From: Undaria pinnatifida
Lineage: Eukaryota > Sar > Phaeophyceae > Laminariales > Alariaceae
NCBI GenBank assembly: GCA_012845835.1
Contig: JABAKD010000026.1
Coordinates: 9,675,699-9,739,698, forward strand
Length of the DNA stretch: 64,000 bases
Direction of reading: 5' to 3'
Positions 57,501-64,000 of the stretch are shown piece by piece (the stretch's first letter is position 1; every line of letters starts with the position of its first letter). The notes under the pieces are model-generated. The model saw only the letters and a list, made by a program, of their open reading frames with translations. It ran no database searches and was not told the origin of the DNA. The position numbers and the translations under genes were made by a program.

Positions 57501-58780
57501 TCCCAGTTCGTATATCTAGCTTCGGCCGCGGTACACCTGGCAATCCCATCCATAGGCAGAAACATCAACCACTTTATTCGGTTGACAGCCGCCTTTCCCC
57601 CCTAATCCGCCGCGTTGCAAAAGAGTCGTCCCCTTTCGGTCTTGGCATTTCTTACCGAACCCTCCTATTACCGGCCTCGTTCCGACCCTTTTTTCAACGC
57701 GACAGAACAACTCTGCCGCGCCCCCTCTTCAATGCGACCGGTTTCCACGGAGCACATTTTGTACCGCCCCCCTCCATTGTCGCCGCGGCGCACCTGCCGA
57801 ACCCCCAGAACCTTCTCCACCCCGACGTGTTACCTAAGAGCCGCCTTGCTCCGGTCTCCGCCGATCCCGCCGAAACCACGGCAGACCGCCTGCACGCTCC
57901 CGACCACACGCGATCCAACTGAACCAGTGTGCTCGGATCCCGTCTTTCACGCCGAAGGTGACCGTCTGGCGATGTTCCGTACGGACTCGAGGATAGCAGC
58001 CATGCCCTCCATCTGGTTTGGTTGACTTCCTTGACATCGTCACCGATCTATCGTCGACACCGCCGACCATCTAGAGATAGCAGCCGCCCTCCTCCTCATA
58101 GTCTTGTTAGTTCTCCTTTCGACCAACGTTGGAGCCCCTACCGCCCCTTTTTCACGGCTACTCTGGCCCGAACCATCCCGCCTATACCAGGCCAACAACT
58201 GTACCTCTCGGGCAGCGTTTCAGTTTCCCCCCAACATACCTACGTCAACGACGACTTTTCCGTCTTCCCCAACCACAACGAACTCACGGTTTATCATTTC
58301 CGACCCAGCTCTTTAGCTAACCGCCATTAACCAGATCCGAACCCTCAACGGCCCCTCAGCCTTCCTCGAGGACACAACCACGGACGACCTTCCCAACCAC
58401 GCTTCACCAGCGCTCGCGCGCCAGTGCTTTCGTCTACACCGCCTTTCTTGTATCCACCTTGGTTCGCCAAAACGACGTTCTACTATCAGTGGATTATATT
58501 TCTCTTGCCGTAGGTATCCTTCTTGTCCAGCCATCGACTGGTTCTGTTTCCGTTGGCAATGAACACCAAACAGTTCCCCTCCAACACAACGGTCGCGAAT
58601 TCCCACCCGTCCCGGACGACACGTCAGCGACACAACCGCCGTTTGACTTAACAACCCTGTAGGTCTACCACCTAAACCTGGGCAACCCCTACCCGTCCCT
58701 TGAGGCACGTTTGTGACGCCACTGTTGCCACCCCCCCTACCCTAACATTTTTATAGTTTGACCATCTGAACCTGCGGTTT
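54501..58780 (+). other. C-rich region without recognisable gene
   Basis: The top strand is strongly C-biased. Plus frames of up to 239 codons (55004-55723) are Pro/Thr/Ala/Arg-rich and overlap in different phases. This resembles the biased interior of retroelement 1 (about 15500-20900), but no gag, polymerase or integrase motif was found. Confidence 0.4.
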
Positions 58781-59270
58781 TGTTTCTTTCCGGTTATGAC
58801 CGCTTCGAGCCGGGCATCATCTTGGATAGGCTCGTTCCCCCGTCCCTCCCAACCCACCGCCACATCCCGTCGCTCCCATCTTTTGAGTTGGAGTCAACTA
58901 TTTATTCAAGCATGAGCGTTTCGAACCGAGTATCGGTTTGGGTGGGCTCGCTCCCGCTCCTCTCTGACCCACCTCTACCATTCCACCGCTCCCCTTTTTC
59001 CGAGTGTGTTTTATTTTTTCTCGGGCTCTTGAACCTCCCGAGCCTGGTACGTATGGGACATTTTACGCCAACAACCGGGCTCTTTCACGGCCTCTTTGCT
59101 GCTCACGTCGAACGATGCAATCAGCCCATCCCGAGTATCGATTTTGGTGGGCTAGTCCCCCCCCCCTTTCGACCCACCATCACCATCCGCCCCCATCCAC
59201 CGGCGACGCGCAAATCATGCACCTCTCCTGTTAAGCATTGACTAGGATGGGCTCAAGCCCCCTCCCTCCT
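58781..59270 (+). repeat. Four spaced copies of the TTGGGTGGGCTCG motif
   Basis: A ~36 bp motif (CGAGCC or CGAACC, then GTATCG, then TTGGGTGGGCTCG and a C-rich end) occurs near 58806, 58927, 59131 and 59226. It corresponds to the tandem array at 20717-20880 in retroelement 1 but with ~95-205 bp spacing. Confidence 0.6.
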
Positions 59271-59691
59271 GCCCGATGCACCACCATGTTTCGCTGGAAA
59301 TACTTCGGTGACTCACCGATGCGGGCCATATCAAAAACCCGTCGACCCCTTCTCCGCCCCAAAACCTCCATCGGGTCCATTTCGTCCCATGACATCGCCT
59401 CCGGTTCGCTAGCCAGCTTCGAGAAAGGCGCCGAGGACGCTGGCGCTCCTCCTAGATCGGCTTTCTGGCCGTCCTTCGTTTTCCCCAGCGCCTACCATTG
59501 GCGCATCCCCTTTTAGCCCTCCTCATCTCTCGTCGGACCATTATCTTTCCAGAGCCGTCATTGCTCCACAGCCGCCGCTTGAAACTGTGGACAACCCTTC
59601 CGACTACGTTTTTTCTCGCCAGTACCTGCGGCTACACTTCCAAGAACATCGAACCCCCCCACTGCCGGACGAACACCGCCACGAGAGCTTT

Positions 59692-60055
59692 GTCGTCACT
59701 TGAGCTTCGCGGCTAGAGCTCTATCTTGATCAGATATTCGTGGTCACCTGAACATCGCGACCAGAGCTCCACCTCCACCAGAGTCCCACCTTTCACCAGA
59801 ACGTCGTCGTCACCTGAGCTTCACGACTAGAGCTCCATCTTAACCAGAGCTTCGTCGTCACCTGAGCTTCGCGACTAGAGCTCCATCTTGACCAGATCTT
59901 CGTCGTCACCTGAGCTTCGCAACCAGAGCTGCACCTTCAACGGAGTCCCACCTTTCACCAGAGCTTCGTCGTCGCCCGAGCATCACGACCAGAGATCCAC
60001 CTTCGCCAGAGCTCCACCTTTTACCTGAGCTCCACCTTCGTCTTCGGCGACTACT
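59692..60055 (+). repeat. Tandem array of 47 and 65 bp units
   Basis: About six units are built on CGTCACCTGAGCTTCGCGAC, TAGAGCTCCATCTTGACCAG and a CTTCGT link. Units 2 and 5 carry an extra ~18 bp GTCCCACCTTTCACCAGA, so 47 and ~65 bp forms alternate irregularly. Confidence 0.85.
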
Positions 60056-60079
60056 TCATTCGATGCCTTTCCATTTCGA

Positions 60080-60345
60080 GCCACTACCAACGACAAGGCA
60101 ATTTTTTTTCTGGCCACTACCACCGGCCCCGGCGTCGTCGCCACCATCTATTTTTCGACAATCTGGGAAATATTTCACCGACTTCTGCAGCCATGCACCG
60201 ATGGGCCTGCCGCTTCAAACCGCTACCAGCGGCGAGGCGCCCTCTTCCTGGTCACTACCACCAACTCCGGCGTCATCGCACCGTCAGCGCCGACCAGTTG
60301 GGACATAATTCGCCGACTCCTGCAGTAACCACGCCGGTAGGTCTG
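60080..60345 (+). repeat. Imperfect ~150 bp tandem duplication
   Basis: The order CCACTACC, CCGGCGTC, CTGGGAAATATTTC, CGACTTCTGCAG recurs as CACTACC, CCGGCGTC, TTGGGACATAATTC, CGACTCCTGCAG about 150 bp later. A third partial copy follows near 60345. Confidence 0.7.
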
Positions 60346-61190
60346 CTGCTCCTTCAGTTCGCTACTAATTGCCCCGGCGTCACAGCTATCGTCGGCAACT
60401 TGGGGCCTTCTCTACCGCCTATTCCAGCAACGACGCCGTCATCCTCGCTGCGTAAAATGCTAACTCCAATACCACGAGCACCGCAGGTATCTCCACTGGC
60501 CCACGTTAAAGGACAACTACAGCGTCAACGCTTGCGCCTGCATGTACGCTGCGGAACACGCACATTCCACCGTCTCGTACGCTATCCGCCACCTTCTTCA
60601 ACCAACTACATTGAATTACTGCAGCCTCGTCTGCTTCCGTCACAGAGCTCCTATCGCATCGTTCGCGTACACCCCGCTCTCACTGATTCGTGCTCGGAGA
60701 TCTTCAGCGCGTTTTACTGGAGCATCATCCGTCTCCAGCGCTCCTACCACATCTTCTGCTTACACTACGACGCCACCGCCTCGCGGTCGGAGCGCTACAG
60801 CACACCTTAGTACGACCACCAGCTGCATTTAATCGGATTGTTCTTCAGGCACCATCCGGTTCCAGGATCATCGTACAGCGTGTTTACTGCACATCTTCGC
60901 GCAGAACCATCAACGGATCGGCGTGTCTACAACGCGACAGATATATGTAGCCAGGGTATTATCGCGTTGAGTCGCACTTACCCTTGTGTTTTGTTGTCCA
61001 TCCCCCTAACCATGTTTCTTGAGTTCCTTCTTGGGTTTCTTCATGGGGATTGTTTTGTGCGCAGTGACATCTTGATTTTCTTTTTTGGGTTTGATTCTGT
61101 TATCAAGTTAGGTTCAAGGTGACTCTTCTTTGCCTTGACTTTTCGGGTTGTTCCACTTATGAGGAGCACGCATGTTTGCGCGCTTGTGTC
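60346..61190 (+). other. C-rich to T-rich transition without recognisable gene
   Basis: Overlapping plus frames in all three phases between 60190 and 60950 have no domain. The shift from C-rich to T-rich composition occurs near 60960. Confidence 0.35.
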
Positions 61191-61390
61191 GGTGTGCTAC
61201 CCCGGCCTGCCAGCCACTGATCTAGCTCGCTCCATTTTCGTAACCAGAGCGAAAATTTGTCACGGTTTTCATGTTCCTGTTCCCTCCTGTTTAGTCTGCC
61301 CCATTTTCGTAACTTGGTCACAAACCTGCCGTGTTTTCGTTTCCTTCCGCCGGTTTGGCCTACCTTTGTTTTTCAGCCGGAGAAATCGCT
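61191..61390 (+). repeat. Imperfect ~85 bp duplication with CCATTTTCGTAAC
   Basis: CTCCATTTTCGTAACCAG (61230) and CCCCATTTTCGTAACTTG (61300) head two related stretches, with a weaker third near 61330. Confidence 0.5.
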
Positions 61391-61520
61391 GTGGATTTGT
61401 TTTGGTTGGCCGTTCCCTTGATTTCTGCACTAAGTACGAAATAGGTGCATATTTGGGCAATTGTATATGTCTCCAAACCCGCTGTGGTATGATCATCTTA
61501 GCTCGTCGCCAGTTTTTTTC

Positions 61521-61830
61521 ACTACGTACATCATTGGTACTTGTTGCGGCATCATATTTGTTTTTTTACTGCTACCGCTATGGATTATATGACGTAGCCC
61601 TTCCTCAACTCTTTGCACTACGTACGTAATAGGTGCTTGTTGAGGCGTCATATTTGTTTTCTTACCGCTATGGCATATATGTCTTAGCCCTTCCCCAACT
61701 CTTCGTACTACGTACGTCGAAGGTGCTCATTGAGGCGTCGTACTTTTTTCTCTTACCACTGCGGTATATGTCCTCTGGCCCTTTCTCTGTTTTCCGCATT
61801 ACGCACGCCGTAGGTGCTTGTTGAGTAGTG
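61521..61830 (+). repeat. Four ~90-96 bp tandem units
   Basis: Units start at ACTACGTAC or its variant at 61521, 61617, 61707 and 61798. They contain GGTGCTTGTTGAGGCGTC and a pyrimidine tract leading to CTTACCGCTATGG. Confidence 0.85.
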
Positions 61831-64000
61831 TTGTCCACCTTGTTTGCGTCATATCGCTCTGCACAAGTCCCCTCTTCTCGGTTGAACATCCAAGTGCTTT
61901 CGCGTATGTTTTCCCCGATTTTTCGTCGGTTAGCGTCCAATAGGTATGGCTCTATAGTAGGCCACATTTTCAGAGTTTCACGACGTCAACGTTTTGTTGG
62001 TAATTTCGGGTCCGTCGTTTGTTCACGACCTCCCCCTCTGGGCTTCTTTAGAGTATCAACCCCTAAACGCATGGACCTTTCGCTTGATTCTCATTAACCT
62101 GAACTTCGCTTGAACGCTGTGCATGCGCCCCGCTATAATTTTTAGAGTTGTACGTCATTTGCCCCCCCCTCACTCCGGCTATGGTATAAACCTGCGACAT
62201 CTTAACAGTTTCGTCTGATTCCTTCTCAGCCGCGATATCGTCTGCACCATGTGCGTACTATTTCGCAAATTTTCTGGGTCCTCCGTTGTGTTAGGACCGC
62301 TCTCAAGGTATGAGTTGGAATGAAATATATTGTGTTAGCTTGATTTTTCCATCTAAATTTTTCTTCCCCCTGCACTATGTGCCGGATGGAAACGTATTCC
62401 CCCTCCCCTCTGCAGTGTGTGAATATTTGGACAGTACTTCCACCCGACTCTGGCGTTCGTGCATTTTCGGAACCTATACCTTCCGCTTTCGCGTCCTTGC
62501 AACGCGGGTATTGTTTGTCTTCTTGATATTTCTGGACAAGCTTGCTCCGTAGTGGTTATCGCGGTGCGCAGCAAATGACTGGCCGTAGTAGCCTTCTCTA
62601 CTTTCTTCTGGAAGGATTTGTTCGTGAACTCCTAGTGCGCGTATTGTATTTGAACCCTACTGTCTCGGTACAATTCTACCTGGTAGGTACCAGTATAGTC
62701 AGTGTAATTCTCGTGCCCCCCCCAAAGTACCCAATTACAGTCTGAGTATCCTTGAGGCTCCAACAACGATTTACCGTAGTAGTATGCCTTCTGTCTTTAT
62801 GGCCGCATTCAAAGTATGGCATTTGTTCGTATTTCATTGATCTTCATGGACGCCTTGATCTTGAACTTGTGCCCAAGTTGTTACACTTTTCCACAGTACC
62901 ACCAGTGTTCGCTCTTGTGGTTTGCTTCCGCCTTGTGCCGCCGATGTAGCCTGCCCACTTTTCGTGAATACCGACGAACGATGGCGTTTCCGAACCATGT
63001 CGAGGTTTTCCATCGTCTCGTTCCCACCTCGCCGTATGCCATTGGCGGCTACATAGATGCTTCCCGCGTAATTTCTCTCGGTTTTTGGCGAGGCATGGAC
63101 TGCTTTTAATATTGCTGTTGGACTTTCCTTGCGCCTTGGCATACTTCCCTTTTGTTGTGGTGTCTTCCTTACTTCTTCGCGAACTTCTTCCCCCAACGAA
63201 CTTCACTGCACTGTAGCCCTGGCCACTTAGTATTGCGGCATTACAGTTATTGCTGCCGCGTATGGTCTCACATAGTCGACCATTGGCATCACATTGAGCG
63301 CCTCTCTTTGGCCCTACGTTAGCGGTCCCGTGCTGACTCTCCAGCCCATGTGTCGGCTCGCTTTGGCGTCCATCTTGTTTGGTTGTACCTGCCCCCAAGA
63401 GCCCCTTGCTGTCGGGCTCCGTTCTGGCTTTGGAGCCAGCGGATCTATTTCTTTGAACCACTATTTCTTACCCTTTCTCTCGGCACCCCTGTCCCTACGG
63501 TCCCACGACACCGACCGCCGTCCTGGCTTTGCAGCTAACAGGTCTTGTTTATTTCCACCAGTTTGTCTTGTTTCTTTTCAGCATACCTGCCCATAGGGTT
63601 TAACGACACCGGCTTTAATCTTAGCTTTACAGTCCGTCCTGACTGCAGTTCACAGGCCTTCCCCTCTTGGCCCACGGTTTTATCTTGGCGTGCTGGCGTA
63701 CTTGTCGCATCGGTCTTACGTTTTAACCCCTGTTTGGCTTCGCAGCCCATTTAGGTTTTCCATGTTGACTCCCTTTCGTGTTGTGTTTTCATCAAAATTG
63801 TTTTCCTAAAGTAGCCTTTCAATGCCCCTTGCTATGGACCCTCCTATTTTTTGTCAGGCTGCAGTACGATGCTATGACACGATTTGCCTACTTCCTGTTT
63901 TTCCGTGCATTTTTCTCGGTTACCTTTTTAGGGTTGCTCCACGTTGGCGACCCCGTGTTCCCGACGTATAGTACCTAGCTGCGGCTTTATTCGTACTGTC
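61831..64000. other. Pyrimidine-rich right edge
   Basis: T- and C-rich DNA with weak internal repetition (for example CCGTCCTGGCTTTGCAGCT near 63520 and GTCCGTCCTGACTGCAG near 63631). Frames on both strands are composition-driven. No gene is supported. Confidence 0.35.

Noticed and set aside
63294-63978. Genes at the right edge
   Set aside because: Frames on both strands are short, overlapping and pyrimidine-driven.

Overview
The window looks like repeat-saturated nuclear DNA of a eukaryote. CpG is not depleted and there is no rRNA gene, operon or intact host gene. Almost everything recognisable is a mobile element or a decayed duplicate of one. Two chromodomain-type Ty3/Gypsy retroelements, a short ankyrin-like coding remnant and many C-, T- and G-biased tracts would fit an alga or oomycete-type protist (a brown alga is my weak guess). 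Nothing here fixes the taxon.

Positions 1-40255 form a mosaic of mutually duplicated blocks. The recurring pieces are: a ~2.1 kb repeat called R here; a ~190-330 bp repeat called B; a ~200 bp repeat called A followed by G-rich DNA; a tRNA-headed SINE-like repeat; a perfect-hairpin element; and a ~460 bp unit that is tandemly triplicated in one copy. One macro-copy runs 3100-11669. Its paralogue is spread over 25010-35660, followed by two more R copies up to 40255. Comparing copies reveals precise insertions: a 180 bp TA-flanked MITE (31497-31676), an A element with an 8 bp target duplication (28076-28282), and LTR retroelement 1 (11670-24933), whose empty site survives at 28575-28600. A terminal-inverted-repeat element (36334-37060) and a miniature LTR element (37141-37512) interrupt another R copy.

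Retroelement 1 is bounded by 274 and 270 bp LTRs that are roughly 96% alike. It has a 3.5 kb leader full of minisatellites, then a frameshifted gag with a CCHC knuckle. Next comes 3.4 kb of unrecognised, tandem-repeat-rich DNA, followed by an integrase with intact HHCC and D,D-35-E residues, a GPY motif, a chromodomain and an aromatic C-terminal tail. I find no protease, reverse transcriptase or RNase H in it, so it is probably non-autonomous as well as broken.

Retroelement 2 (about 42830-48760) is older. Fragments of protease, reverse transcriptase, RNase H, integrase, chromodomain and tail follow one another through many stops and frameshifts, and several catalytic residues are replaced. 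A ~185 bp satellite array (41361-42500) sits just upstream; no LTRs were found.

The right arm (48800-64000) has no gene I recognise. Its C-rich part (54500-61000) carries several tandem arrays, including a motif shared with the interior of retroelement 1. Its last 3 kb are pyrimidine-rich with further tandem repeats.
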